Shown one piece after another: positions 27,489 to 36,097 of a stretch of DNA of 56,980 nt; the stretch's first letter is position 1, and each line of letters opens with the position of its first letter. The notes beneath the pieces were generated by a model. The model was not told where the DNA came from. It did not search any database and worked only from the letters and a program-made list of their open reading frames with translations. A program made the translations under genes and the position numbers. The DNA lies in NCBI GenBank assembly GCA_024226535.1, contig JAAELP010000444.1:1-56980 (forward strand). Reading direction: 5' to 3'. The DNA comes from Planctomycetota bacterium (lineage in GTDB: Bacteria; Planctomycetota; Phycisphaerae; Phycisphaerales; SM1A02).

Positions 27489-28706
27489 TCAGCAGATCCG
27501 GCCCACCGTCTCGCCCAGCAGCGGCAGACGCATCTGGCGCTCGGTGAGGAACACGCACCCGTCGTCCGTGACCAGCACCATCTCCTCGAGGCCCAGGTAG
27601 CCGCGGCCGTCGAGGTTCTCGATGCCCAGCTCCAGCGTGAACACGCTGCCCGCCTCGATCGACCGCGTCGGAGTGTCTCCGTACCGCTCCCAGCGCGGTC
27701 CGAGGACGGCCCCGCCGTCGTGGGCGGCGCGACCGACCTGGTGACCGGTCGCGTGTCGGTATTCCGGGTACCCGGCGCCCGTGAGCGCCGAGCGCGCCGC
27801 CGCATCGACCTCCCAGCCCTGCGCGCCCGGCCGCAGCGTCTGGGCCGCCGCCGTGATGGCGCCGGCGACGGCCTCGAAGCCCTCGTGGACAGCCGGCGGT
27901 GGCGCCGACTCGCCGTCGCCCGGTACGTACCACGCTCGCTGCACGTCGGAGCAGTACTGGTCGAGGCACACGCCGAAGTCGAGATGGAATATGCACCCGG
28001 CACGGACGACGAGATCCGGCGACGGCAGACCGTGGCCGATCATCGAGTCCGAGCCGGTGCTGACGATCGGGCACTGCGCCGCGTCCCACGCCGGCGTTGC
28101 AGCGCGGCGCGCCGCCTCACCACGCATGTGCTCGGCGATCTCCATCTCGCAGCGACCTGCTCGCGCGAACGACGCCACGGAGCGGAACACGGCATCGGTA
28201 ATCTCGATCGCGGCGCGGATCCGCGCGATCTCGCCCGCCGTCTTGCGGCCGCGCAGCGAAGCGATGATCGGCTCGGCGCTGCAGAGCGCATCGGCGTGGG
28301 GCGTCCCCGCCAGGTGGGCGCGGAGCCGGAGCATCATGCCGTGCGAGAGGCCGTCCGCCTTGACGTCGTTCTCCGAGTAGTTCACGGCGAGTCGCCCCGG
28401 AGCGAGCCGATCGAGCGTGCCGACGAGTGGCTCGCCGATCCCCTCGACGTACGGCACCACCTCCAGCCAGGCGCCGGTGCTCCGAACCGCCTCGTCTTCG
28501 TACTTGCCGACGATCGCGATGCGCTCGCCTCGCCGCGTGACGATCAGGGCGCTGGGCCAGGTCAGGGGCTGGCCGAGGATGATCGGGAGCATGGGATCGC
28601 CGGACTCCGTCGTCTCGCGGACGAACGTCAGCCAGGCGTCGATGCCGACCTCGTCGAGGATGCCCACGGCCTGCTCGACCTTCTCGATGACGAGGGATTC
28701 GCTCAT
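27489..28706 (-). CDS. M24-family metallopeptidase (Xaa-Pro aminopeptidase-like)
   Basis: 405 residues. An N-terminal creatinase-type domain (about 1-165) precedes the pita-bread catalytic domain. The two-metal ligands are visible: Asp in HLDFGVCLDQYCSDVQ, His in HATGHQVGRAAH, Glu in FTLELGIE and Glu in GLEEMVLV. It removes an N-terminal residue before proline, or cleaves dipeptides. The ATG at 28706 is 8 nt after a TAGCAT -10 box and has no SD; open frame upstream of it (to 28763) is not used. Divergent from the FHA gene. Confidence 0.93.
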   Translation of the reverse strand: MSESLVIEKVEQAVGILDEVGIDAWLTFVRETTESGDPMLPIILGQPLTWPSALIVTRRGERIAIVGKYEDEAVRSTGAWLEVVPYVEGIGEPLVGTLDRLAPGRLAVNYSENDVKADGLSHGMMLRLRAHLAGTPHADALCSAEPIIASLRGRKTAGEIARIRAAIEITDAVFRSVASFARAGRCEMEIAEHMRGEAARRAATPAWDAAQCPIVSTGSDSMIGHGLPSPDLVVRAGCIFHLDFGVCLDQYCSDVQRAWYVPGDGESAPPPAVHEGFEAVAGAITAAAQTLRPGAQGWEVDAAARSALTGAGYPEYRHATGHQVGRAAHDGGAVLGPRWERYGDTPTRSIEAGSVFTLELGIENLDGRGYLGLEEMVLVTDDGCVFLTERQMRLPLLGETVGRIC

Positions 28707-28714
28707 GGGTGACC

Positions 28715-28720
28715 ATGCTA
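28715..28720 (-). promoter_or_regulatory. -10 box TAGCAT of the M24 peptidase gene
   Basis: TAGCAT on the minus strand ends 8 nt before ATG 28706. The predicted transcript has no room for an SD, consistent with a leaderless mRNA. Confidence 0.5.
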
Positions 28721-28795
28721 CGCGCAAGACCGCTCTTGACCTGAGGGGGGAGCCCCGGTGCAATGGAAGGACCCGTTCCGGGAGTCGGAGGAGCC

Positions 28796-29881
28796 GTGCC
28801 CGAGATCCGGATCAGCAGGACCCGCCGCGTGGGACACCACGCTCTCGACGAGGGCGAGGTGTCCATCGGTCGTTCCTCGTCCAACACCGTCGTGCTCAGC
28901 TCCCGATCGGTGAGCCGGGAGCACTGCGTGATCGAGACCGCCGATGGCGTTTCGCGGATCCGCGATCTCGACTCGCACCACGGAACCCTGGTGAACGGCG
29001 AGCGGATCGACGGCGAACGCGTGCTCGTCGAAGGCGACACGATCGGCGTCGGCGGGTTCGAGATCCACTTCGGCGCCGAACGCGAGGACGACCGGCCCGA
29101 TCTACGCCACGCGCTCGACGAGCGGACCACGGCGCTGGAGCGGCGCGACGAGGAGCTGCGGAGCCGGGATCTCGCCTTGACCGAAGCCGAGACGGCTCTC
29201 GAAACGCAGGCGCGACGTCTCGAGGACGCGCGTGACGAGGCGCTCGATGCGGCGCGGCGCGAGCACCAGGAGACGATTGCGGAGCGCGACGCGCTGCGGA
29301 CACGCCTCGAGGAGGCGAGCGCAGAGCTCGATGCGCTCAAGGCGCGACTCGACGAAGCGGAAACCGCGATCGCGCACCTCGAGGAGCGCGAGGTCGTGAC
29401 CCGCGAGACGCTCGACTCGGAATCCCGGCGGGCCCGCGAGGCGCAGGAGCGCGTGGAGTTGCTGAGCCGCGAACTCGGCGAACTGGAAGCCGGTCTTGCG
29501 GAGGCCACGCACCGCGCCGACGACGCGGAGACGGCGCGGGACGAACTGCGGGCGACGGCCCGCCGGCTCCTCGCCACCGCCCGCGCCGCCGCCGAGGCGT
29601 GGCGGGTGTTGCCCTCGATCGAGCAGCTCTGGTTCGACGCCGATCGCGATGTTGCCGAGTCGGCCGAAGACGGCCCCGACGTGCGAGCCCGCGCCGAGGC
29701 CGAGCGGGAGCGGGCGGCGCGCGAGCTGGAGGCGGCGCACGGGCGGCTGGACGATGCCCTCGAGGACCTCGATACCGAGGTGCGTCACGGGCGCGAGGAT
29801 CCCGTTCTCGACGACGGCGACTCGTCCCCCGAGCCCGCCTCGCGCCGGCGCTGGTGGCGGGCACCCCGCGCAAGCCGCTGA
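28796..29881 (+). CDS. FHA-domain protein with long coiled coil
   Basis: 361 residues from GTG 28796, which has a GGAGG SD 4 nt upstream; an ATG at 28763 without SD would add 11 residues. The N-terminal FHA domain (about 5-90) shows VSIGRSSSNTVVL, SRSVSREHCVIE and DSHHGTLVNGE, the usual phosphothreonine-binding Arg, Ser and Asn positions. A coiled coil rich in Glu, Arg and Ala (about 100-300) follows, then a basic tail. Such proteins recognise Ser/Thr-phosphorylated partners and act as scaffolds. No kinase gene is adjacent. Its coding is extremely Arg/Glu-rich, which also opens spurious frames on the other strand. Confidence 0.85.
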   Translation: MPEIRISRTRRVGHHALDEGEVSIGRSSSNTVVLSSRSVSREHCVIETADGVSRIRDLDSHHGTLVNGERIDGERVLVEGDTIGVGGFEIHFGAEREDDRPDLRHALDERTTALERRDEELRSRDLALTEAETALETQARRLEDARDEALDAARREHQETIAERDALRTRLEEASAELDALKARLDEAETAIAHLEEREVVTRETLDSESRRAREAQERVELLSRELGELEAGLAEATHRADDAETARDELRATARRLLATARAAAEAWRVLPSIEQLWFDADRDVAESAEDGPDVRARAEAERERAARELEAAHGRLDDALEDLDTEVRHGREDPVLDDGDSSPEPASRRRWWRAPRASR

Positions 29882-30009
29882 TATCGGACGCCCCCGTGGA
29901 GAGTTGCGCGGCATGTTCCGCGCGCCGTCCCGCCCCGACCACCATCCGCGTCACCCCCCGGCGAGTCGGCGGTCATCCCGGCCGATTCGAGTCCCGGAGG
30001 GAGTGTGGC

Positions 30010-30468
30010 ATGAGCGGGACGAGCAGCAGGAAGAAGCACACGACGCGACGCGCGGCCAGCGCGAGCGGCGGAAGAAGGGCCACGAACGGCACGAAGGCGA
30101 CCTCGCGCAAGAAGGCCGCCGCCCGGACGGCCACGATCAAGAAGAAGACCCCTGGCAAGAAGACGGTCACGAAGAAGAAGAAGAAGAAGAAGACCGTCGC
30201 CCGCAAGAAGACCGTCCGGAAGAAGGTCCCGACGAAGAAGGTCCCGACGAAGAAGGCCGCGGGCAGGAAGACCACCGCCCGGAAGACCCCGACGCGACGC
30301 GCCACCGCCGTCGAAACACCGGCGGCCACGACGTCACCCGCGTCTGCTCCCGCCAATCCTTCCCCGTCCATGCACAACGGAAGCGGCACCATGCCGGCCC
30401 CCGTGCTCGCCGGCGCGGAGATGCTGCACTGGTTGAAGGCACGGGTCGATCGGCTCTTCGGAGCTTGA
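30010..30468 (+). CDS. Lys-rich histone H1-like protein
   Basis: A 152-residue, very basic protein. Residues 10-100 consist of Lys, Arg, Thr and Ala, with repeats such as KKTVARKKTVRKKVPTKKVP that resemble eukaryotic H1 tails and bacterial Hc1/AlgP-like tails. The Lys7 tract is encoded by a run of AAG codons (about 30171-30192). A short non-basic C-terminus (AGAEMLHWLKARVDRLFG) forms a likely amphipathic helix. The SD is GGAGGGAG, 7 nt before the ATG. It probably binds DNA non-specifically and helps compact the nucleoid, a type of protein found in several planctomycetes. Confidence 0.8.
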   Translation: MSGTSSRKKHTTRRAASASGGRRATNGTKATSRKKAAARTATIKKKTPGKKTVTKKKKKKKTVARKKTVRKKVPTKKVPTKKAAGRKTTARKTPTRRATAVETPAATTSPASAPANPSPSMHNGSGTMPAPVLAGAEMLHWLKARVDRLFGA

Positions 30469-30483
30469 CGCTCGCTGCGGACG
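30469..30483. repeat. Single GCGGACG unit in a convergent gap
   Basis: The 15-nt gap between the histone-like and protease stop codons is CGCTCGCTGCGGACG. It ends in a copy of the GGACGC-type unit. A weak member of the set. Confidence 0.35.
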
Positions 30484-31779
30484 CTACCCGCACGGCCCCC
30501 ACGCCGTGACGAGCATCAGGATGTCGCCGAGGTTCACGACTCCGTTGTGATCGATGTCCTCGGGGCAGTCTCCGCACGCGCCCCAGGCGCCGATCATCAA
30601 GAGGATGTCGCGGAACCCGACGTCACCGCTGCCGTCGAGGTCGGCGGTGCACGGGTCCAGGGCGCAGACGCCCTGCGGGTTCGCCAGCGCGAGCTGAAGG
30701 CCGCCGTGCAGCACGCTGGTGCCGCTGTTGCCGCCGCTGCCGCACCCGCCGTGCGTGTGGATCGCGAGCGCCTTGCCGGTCGCCTCGTCGACGACCGGTG
30801 AGCCGGAGTTGCCGCCGGTCGTGTCGACCTGGTACTCGACGCGCGTGCCGGCGATGTAGACCAGCGGGCCGGTGTGCGTCTTCTGGGCCCAGTTCCACTG
30901 GGTCGCGACGGGCGTCTCCACGACGCCGAACCCGGTCACGCGGATCGACTGTCCCTGCGAGAGCGGCATCGACGTGGCCAGCTCGAAGAAGGCGCCTTGT
31001 GCTTCGTACGGAGTGAGACCGGTGTTGGAGTTCGGGAAGCACCCGAAGTACGCCCAGTCGTTCCCGATCCCCGCCCCGCCGTTGGTCTGCATCGAGGCCG
31101 GGTCGACCATGTACTGATCCTCGGGCCCGGGGTGCAGCGGCGCGCCGGCGCCCGTGGACAGCGGAACGTTGAACTCGACGACCTGCATCGCGCTGGCGCA
31201 GTGGCCGGCGGTCAGGAAGCAGTGGTTGACATCGTCGATGAGCCAGGTCGTGCACCCGGACGGGAATCGCCGCGCGACGCGCGGGTCCGTGGAGAGTTCG
31301 CGGTCATCGATGAAGCCGCAGATCGAGTCGGTCACGCCGAGATCGGTTGCGCCGACGGTCCCGCTCGTGATGAGCACGCGGCTCGGGGCGGCGCCGGGAT
31401 CGGCGACGATCTCCAGCAGAACGGCGTCGCCGTTGAAGTACGCGCTGGTGTTCTGCCACTGCTGGACGTGCTTGGAGTTCATCCGCTGCTCAGCGCCGTC
31501 GGCGAGGCTCGTCAGCCGCAGGATCGTCGGCTGGCCCTTGCCGCGAATGGAACCGAGCTTCACATCGTCGAAGCGCAGGCGGAGCCAGGCCGCCTGCGGC
31601 ACGATGATCGCCTTGGAGTAGATCACGCCGCGTTGCCGCGCGTGGTTGCGGACCCAGCCCGAATCGATGTCGAACCCGGCCTCGATCTCACCCGGCGGCT
31701 GCGACTGCGCGACCGCGGGGACGGTGACCATGAGCGCGAACGCGGCGAGTACGCCGCACAACAGCTTGAGCTTCTGCAT
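30484..31779 (-). CDS. Secreted trypsin-like serine protease with dockerin-like tail
   Basis: 431 residues from ATG 31779 (ATG 31791 would add MREE). The signal peptide is LLCGVLAAFALMVTVPAVAQS. A trypsin-type triad is visible: His in FLTAGHCAS, Asp in GNDWAYFGC, and Ser in GGNSGSPVVD. The C-terminal 55 residues hold two Asp-rich repeats of dockerin type, DLDGSGDVGFRDILLMIGAWG and then DIDHNGVVNLGDILMLVTAWG, each with a calcium-loop pattern. This tail is frequent on secreted Phycisphaerae proteins and probably serves for attachment or sorting. It is a monocistronic gene. Confidence 0.92.
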   Translation of the reverse strand: MQKLKLLCGVLAAFALMVTVPAVAQSQPPGEIEAGFDIDSGWVRNHARQRGVIYSKAIIVPQAAWLRLRFDDVKLGSIRGKGQPTILRLTSLADGAEQRMNSKHVQQWQNTSAYFNGDAVLLEIVADPGAAPSRVLITSGTVGATDLGVTDSICGFIDDRELSTDPRVARRFPSGCTTWLIDDVNHCFLTAGHCASAMQVVEFNVPLSTGAGAPLHPGPEDQYMVDPASMQTNGGAGIGNDWAYFGCFPNSNTGLTPYEAQGAFFELATSMPLSQGQSIRVTGFGVVETPVATQWNWAQKTHTGPLVYIAGTRVEYQVDTTGGNSGSPVVDEATGKALAIHTHGGCGSGGNSGTSVLHGGLQLALANPQGVCALDPCTADLDGSGDVGFRDILLMIGAWGACGDCPEDIDHNGVVNLGDILMLVTAWGPCG

Positions 31780-31849
31780 CTCTTCTCTCATCCACCTTTG
31801 AGTGTGTTCCCAAGTCTGCGCGCCGCGGAGGTCGGAGCAACTCTAAAAG

Positions 31850-31877
31850 GAAGAAGCCCGGGTTCTTTTCCGGGTCG
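31850..31877 (-). terminator. Intrinsic terminator after the comM-like gene
   Basis: On the minus strand CCCGG-AAAAGAA-CCGGG forms a hairpin followed by CTTCTTCCTTTT. It lies about 40-60 nt after the stop codon of the ComM-like gene and upstream of the protease gene. Confidence 0.65.
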
Positions 31878-31916
31878 GTGGCGTGCCGGTCGACGTGGTT
31901 CGCCCTCGACCCGGCC

Positions 31917-33467
31917 TTATCGGACGGCCGCGGCGCGGCGTCGCCGATCGAGCAGGCGGTACTGGATCGACTCAGCAACGTGGTGGGCGGCGATGCCGTC
32001 GACGCGCTGGAGGTCCGCGATCGTCCTCGCGATGCGCCGGACCTTGTCGTAGGCGCGCGCGCTCAGCCCCAGCTCGGTCATCGCCTGCTCCAGCAGCATC
32101 CGGCTCGCGTCGTCGAGCCGCGCCCACCGGTCGAGGGCCGAACCGGGCAGCTCCGCGTTGACGAGTCGTCCCTGCCGGTGTCGCTGCTGGTCCCGCGCCA
32201 TCCGGACCCGCTCGCGGATCGTCGCCGTATCGGTGCCGCGCTGAAGGCTCGACAGCTCGCGGAACGGGACCGCCGGTACCTCGACGTGCAGGTCGATGCG
32301 ATCGACGAGCGGTCCGGAGACGCGATCGACGTAGCGATCCATCGCGCGGTGCGACGCCGCGTCGTCCGACATGTCGCCACGCGCGGTCGGGTTCATCGCC
32401 CCCACGAGCATGAACCGCGCGGGGAAGCGCACCGTGCCGCGGGTCCGGGCGACGGTGACGGTACCGTCCTCCAGCGGCTGGCGGAGTGTCTCGAGCACGG
32501 AGCGGCTGAACTCCGGCACCTCGTCGAGGAAGAGGACGCCGCGGTGGGCGAGGCTGACCTCACCGGGGCGCGGGATGCTGCCACCACCGACGATGGCCGG
32601 TCCCGACGCGGTGTGATGCGGCATCCGCACCGGGCGTCGCATCACCAGCGGCTGGTCGGGCGGCAGGCACCCCGCGCAGGAGTAGATCCGCGTGACCTCC
32701 AGCGCCTCGTCGCGCGAGAGCGGGGGAAGGACACCGGGCAGCGCTCGGGCCATCATCGTCTTGCCGGTCCCCGCCGGGCCGAGCATGAGCATGTTGTGAC
32801 CGCCCGCGGCGGCGATCGTGATCGCGCGCTTCGCCGCCTCCTGGCCGCGCACGTCGGCGAAGTCCACCTCGGGCGTCGTCGCGTGGACCATCGCCTCGGT
32901 GTCCACGGGCGGGTGGGGCTCGATCGGGTGTACGCCGTTGAGGAACCCGACCAACTCCTCGATCGACGCGGCGGGATAAACACGCACGCCGTCCACGGCC
33001 GCCGCCTCCGCCGCGTTGACCGCCGGCACCACGACGCCGCGACGCCCCAGCTTCCGAGCGAGCAGAGCGAGGCTGATCGCGCCGCGCACACCACGCACGC
33101 GACCGTCGAGGGCAAGCTCGCCGGCGACGAGCAGCTCATCGAGACGAGGGCACCCGTCGTCCGGCGGAGCGATCGTGGAGTCGGCCTGGAGCACGCTGAG
33201 CGCGATGGGCAGGTCGTAGACCGGTCCTTCCTTGCGCAGGTTCGCGGGGGCGAGGTTCACCGTGAGCCGACCGCGCGGGTAGCGGTAGCCGCGGTTGCGC
33301 AGCGCCGTCCGCACGCGCTCGATCGACTCCCGCACCGCCGCGTCGGGCAGGCCGACGATCGTCGTCTTCGGGAGCCCCGCCGCGTGCAGGTCCGCCTCCA
33401 CCTCGCAGGCGACGGCGTCGATCCCGCGAAGCACGAAGCTGGTCACCCGGGCGAGCACGGCGGGCAT
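31917..33467 (-). CDS. ComM/YifB-type AAA+ ATPase (Mg-chelatase-like)
   Basis: 516 residues. The N-terminal Lon-protease-like fold (about 1-170; VGLPDAAVRESIERVRTAL and VNLAPANLRKEGP) is joined to an AAA+ Mg-chelatase domain. Walker A is GPAGTGKT (230-237) and Walker B is LFLDE (about 312-316), with RPVRMPHHTASGPAIVGGG and LSLAHRG-type blocks of the family. A C-terminal helical domain follows. Proteins of this family include ComM, a branch-migration helicase that helps integrate DNA during natural transformation. The ATG at 33467 has a GGAGG SD about 8 nt upstream. A role in recombination is likely; competence itself is not shown. Confidence 0.92.
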   Translation of the reverse strand: MPAVLARVTSFVLRGIDAVACEVEADLHAAGLPKTTIVGLPDAAVRESIERVRTALRNRGYRYPRGRLTVNLAPANLRKEGPVYDLPIALSVLQADSTIAPPDDGCPRLDELLVAGELALDGRVRGVRGAISLALLARKLGRRGVVVPAVNAAEAAAVDGVRVYPAASIEELVGFLNGVHPIEPHPPVDTEAMVHATTPEVDFADVRGQEAAKRAITIAAAGGHNMLMLGPAGTGKTMMARALPGVLPPLSRDEALEVTRIYSCAGCLPPDQPLVMRRPVRMPHHTASGPAIVGGGSIPRPGEVSLAHRGVLFLDEVPEFSRSVLETLRQPLEDGTVTVARTRGTVRFPARFMLVGAMNPTARGDMSDDAASHRAMDRYVDRVSGPLVDRIDLHVEVPAVPFRELSSLQRGTDTATIRERVRMARDQQRHRQGRLVNAELPGSALDRWARLDDASRMLLEQAMTELGLSARAYDKVRRIARTIADLQRVDGIAAHHVAESIQYRLLDRRRRAAAVR

Positions 33468-33586
33468 CCTAGAGCCCTCCCGGGGCCCGCGGCCGACAGC
33501 GGCGGTCCTTCTACACCCGTTGACCGCCGAAACACGGGCCGCGAAGATCCCAAAAAGAGCGCGAGCCCACTCCACGGAGATCCACC

Positions 33587-34420
33587 ATGCGCACACTGCT
33601 CATCGCCGCCGCCGTCACGGCCCTTCTCGCCCTGCCCGCCTGCAACCAGATCATGAACTCCCATCGGGCGAGTCGATCGATCGACCAGTCGGTCGAGCAC
33701 ATCGCGACGAGCTCGCTCATCGTCGACACGGTCAACGGCAGCGTGGAGGTCGACGTCTCGCCGAGACACGACGAGGTCATCGTCCATGCGCGGCTCACCT
33801 GCGGCGGTCAGACCGGCGCCGAGGCGGAGCAGCGCGTGGCCGAGGCGACGGTGGAGATCAAGCGCGACACCTCACGCACCCTGACCATCAAGCCCATCTT
33901 CCCCGGCGGCACCAGCAAAGGCGACGGAGCGAGCTTCGTAGTCATGCTCCCCGCCGCCGACGGCGTGAGCATCGACGCGTCCAACGGCAGCGTGGGGGTC
34001 ACCGGCACGACCGGCGAGCTGGTCGTCGATACGTCCAACGGCCCGGTGACCGTGCGAGGGCACGACGGCACCGTGCGCGTCGACACCTCCAACGGGCCCG
34101 TGATGATCGCGGACGCGACGGGGCCGGTCACGGTGGACACGTCCAACGGGGCGATCGACGTCTCACTGACACCGGGCAACGCGGGTCCACTGCGCGCGGA
34201 TACGTCCAACGGATCGATCCGGGCGACCGTCGGTCACGCGTTCACCGGCCGCATGACGCTGGACACGTCCAACGCCCACGTGACGATTCGCGATGACGCG
34301 AAGCGCATCGTGGAGCGCACCGGCGACCGCGATCACAGCGAGATCGTCGTGGGCGAACAGGGACCGCCATCGCGGCTGGACACGTCCAACGGCGGGATCA
34401 CGCTGGTGGTGGAGGGGTAG
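33587..34420 (+). CDS. DUF4097-type beta-repeat lipoprotein
   Basis: 277 residues. The lipoprotein signal LLALPAC has the lipidated Cys at 19. The mature part is a right-handed beta-helix type repeat in which DTSNG or a close variant recurs seven times (from about residue 129 to 268), each unit about 18-21 residues long (for example VDTSNGPVTVRGHDG). This is the DUF4097 pattern. It is probably a surface or periplasmic structural protein. GGAG precedes the ATG. It converges on the 34441-35031 gene across a gap made only of the GGACRC repeat. Confidence 0.85.
   Translation: MRTLLIAAAVTALLALPACNQIMNSHRASRSIDQSVEHIATSSLIVDTVNGSVEVDVSPRHDEVIVHARLTCGGQTGAEAEQRVAEATVEIKRDTSRTLTIKPIFPGGTSKGDGASFVVMLPAADGVSIDASNGSVGVTGTTGELVVDTSNGPVTVRGHDGTVRVDTSNGPVMIADATGPVTVDTSNGAIDVSLTPGNAGPLRADTSNGSIRATVGHAFTGRMTLDTSNAHVTIRDDAKRIVERTGDRDHSEIVVGEQGPPSRLDTSNGGITLVVEG
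33970..34391 (+). repeat. In-gene repeat GACACGTCCAACGG, seven degenerate copies
   Basis: The DNA words GA(T/C)AC(G/C)TCCAACGG lie near 33976, 34030, 34081, 34138, 34199, 34262 and 34379, that is 51-63 bp apart in the first six. They encode DTSNG and are more alike at DNA level than protein selection alone requires, which suggests recent duplication or conversion. Confidence 0.7.
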
Positions 34421-34440
34421 GCGGACGCGGACACGGACGC
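34421..34440 (+). repeat. GGACRC hexamer array filling a convergent gap
   Basis: The whole 20-nt gap between two convergent stop codons is GCGGACGCGGACACGGACGC: three hexamer units, GGACGC, GGACAC and GGACGC. Confidence 0.8.
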
Positions 34441-35031
34441 TCACACTTCGCGCAGCGCCAGGATCAGCTCTACTTTTCCGATCTGCTCGTCCAGCTCGCG
34501 GGCGATGTCCACGGGTTGGTGGCCGTCGTCGGAGAGCGCGTAGACGGCGGCGGTGAGGGGGTCCTGGACGTCGTTGTTCTCGACGCGGGGCGGGACGGGC
34601 GCGCGACGCTCCTCGGTGACGAGGGCGGCCGCTGACACGGGGGCCGACGCGAGGGGCGCTTCCTGTGGCGGCGACGCGGCGCCGCCCGCTCGCTCCAACT
34701 CGGCGATACGCGCATCGGCCTGGGCGATGAGCTGCTCCAACCGCTCGCTCCGGCCGTCGATCGTCGCCACGAGACGGCGCGTCGTGTCGAGCATCCCGGC
34801 CTCCAGGGAGTGAACGTCGTCACGGAGCCGCGCGTCGGAGCGGATCTTCTCGAGGCGTTCCTTTGGCGGCAGCGTCTCGGCCTGCCGGCGGGCGATCTTA
34901 GCCCGGGTTCGCATGACCATGAGGAACGCGAGCATCATGACGCCGGCGAGCATGAGGACGACGGCGACCACTTCCGGTCCGGAGATCTCCGGGGCACCGT
35001 CCGGCAGGGTCGTGAGGAGGCTCGTGGGCAT
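34441..35031 (-). CDS. Membrane-anchored coiled-coil protein of unknown function
   Basis: 196 residues. One N-terminal membrane helix (VVAVVLMLAGVMMLAFLMVM, about 20-40) is followed by a basic stretch, an amphipathic coiled coil (KERLEKIRSDARLRDDVHSLEAGML and SERLEQLIAQADARIAELERA), a Pro/Ala linker, and a C-terminal helical motif (YALSDDGHQPVDIARELDEQIGKVELILALRE). That last segment looks like the small helix-turn-helix at the C-terminus of DUF6115-like membrane proteins. The start ATG 35031 lies 9 nt after a TACTAT box; an upstream frame to 35076 would run into the divergent tilS gene. Function unknown. Confidence 0.75.
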   Translation of the reverse strand: MPTSLLTTLPDGAPEISGPEVVAVVLMLAGVMMLAFLMVMRTRAKIARRQAETLPPKERLEKIRSDARLRDDVHSLEAGMLDTTRRLVATIDGRSERLEQLIAQADARIAELERAGGAASPPQEAPLASAPVSAAALVTEERRAPVPPRVENNDVQDPLTAAVYALSDDGHQPVDIARELDEQIGKVELILALREV

Positions 35032-35040
35032 CGGGCTCGC

Positions 35041-35047
35041 ATAGTAT
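35041..35047. promoter_or_regulatory. Shared divergent -10 boxes (ATAGTAT)
   Basis: The 7-bp sequence ATAGTAT contains TAGTAT on the plus strand (35042-35047), ending 6 nt before the tilS ATG, and TACTAT on the minus strand (35046-35041), ending 9 nt before the ATG at 35031. One near-palindromic element thus serves two divergent genes that have only 22 nt between their start codons. Confidence 0.65.
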
Positions 35048-35053
35048 CTGGAC

Positions 35054-36097
35054 ATGGTCGAGGTCGCATCCTCCACGGCTCGACGCGTGCCGCTCCCGGC
35101 GCGACGTCACTGGCTCACGGGCGAAGTCGCGCGGCGTCTCCGTGACTCCTGCGGCGTCGACGGCGGCGGGCTCGTGGTGGGCGTCAGCGGTGGCGCCGAC
35201 TCCGTGGCCCTGCTTTTCGCCTGCGTGACGGCGGCGGAGCGGGACGGGACGTCGATGCCGCGCGCGGTGCACGTCAACCACCACCTGCGCGAGGGTGCCG
35301 ACGACGATGCCGCCTTCGTGGAGAACCTGTGCGAAACGCACCGGATCCCCTTCCACGCACGAGACGTCTACCCGGGTCTCCGGCGCGGCAACACCGCCGA
35401 GCACGCTCGGACCCTGCGCTACGAGGCGCTGGCGGACGTCGCCCGGTCGCAGCGCGCCGGCGCCGTCGCGGTGGCGCATCACGGCGATGATCAGCTCGAG
35501 ACGATGCTCATCGCGCTCGGTCGCGGGACGGGCGCCGACGGGTTGGCCGGCATGCCGTGGCGCCGGAGCATCGCCGACGGTGTCGCCCTCGTCCGCCCCC
35601 TGCTCGCGGCGCGGGCCACCGACTGCGCGGAGTACTGTCGATGTGCCGGCGTGACCTGGCGGGATGATCCCGGCAACCGCGATCGTGATCGCGTTCGCGC
35701 CCGCCTGCGGCAGGACGTCATTCCGGTCCTCGAGGAACTCTGGCCGGATGCCCCCCGGCGCGCGACCGGCGCCGCCGATGCCGTGGACACGGCGCGGGCC
35801 GCGCTCACCGCGGTGCTCGACGAGCGGTTCGGGCCACCGGATCGCCGCGCATGGGCGAGGGCCGACCTCGCCGGGCTCCCGGTGTCCGTCGTGGCCGCCG
35901 GTCTGCGTCGCGCCGCCCTCGACGCGGCGCCGGACCGGAGCGACGACTTCGGCCGACGCGTCCTCGAACCCGCGGCCTCCGCCATCCTCGGGTCCGCAAT
36001 CGCCCCCCCAGCGGCAGCGCCGAAGCGTTTCGACTGGCCCGGTGGCCTGCGGTTGCACGTCGATACCCGCGCGGTGCGCCTGGTCGCGCCCGAATGA
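35054..36097 (+). CDS. tilS: tRNA(Ile)-lysidine synthase
   Basis: 347 residues. It attaches lysine to C34 of the AUA-reading tRNA-Ile. The PP-loop VSGGADSVAL (about 44-53), the downstream VHVNHHLREGADDDAAFVE, the block AVAHHGDDQLETMLIALGRG and WRDDPGNRDRDRVRARLR all match TilS. It has the short form with a small C-terminal domain. The ATG is 6 nt after a TAGTAT -10 box with no SD. The next gene overlaps its stop as ATGA. Confidence 0.95.
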   Translation: MVEVASSTARRVPLPARRHWLTGEVARRLRDSCGVDGGGLVVGVSGGADSVALLFACVTAAERDGTSMPRAVHVNHHLREGADDDAAFVENLCETHRIPFHARDVYPGLRRGNTAEHARTLRYEALADVARSQRAGAVAVAHHGDDQLETMLIALGRGTGADGLAGMPWRRSIADGVALVRPLLAARATDCAEYCRCAGVTWRDDPGNRDRDRVRARLRQDVIPVLEELWPDAPRRATGAADAVDTARAALTAVLDERFGPPDRRAWARADLAGLPVSVVAAGLRRAALDAAPDRSDDFGRRVLEPAASAILGSAIAPPAAAPKRFDWPGGLRLHVDTRAVRLVAPE

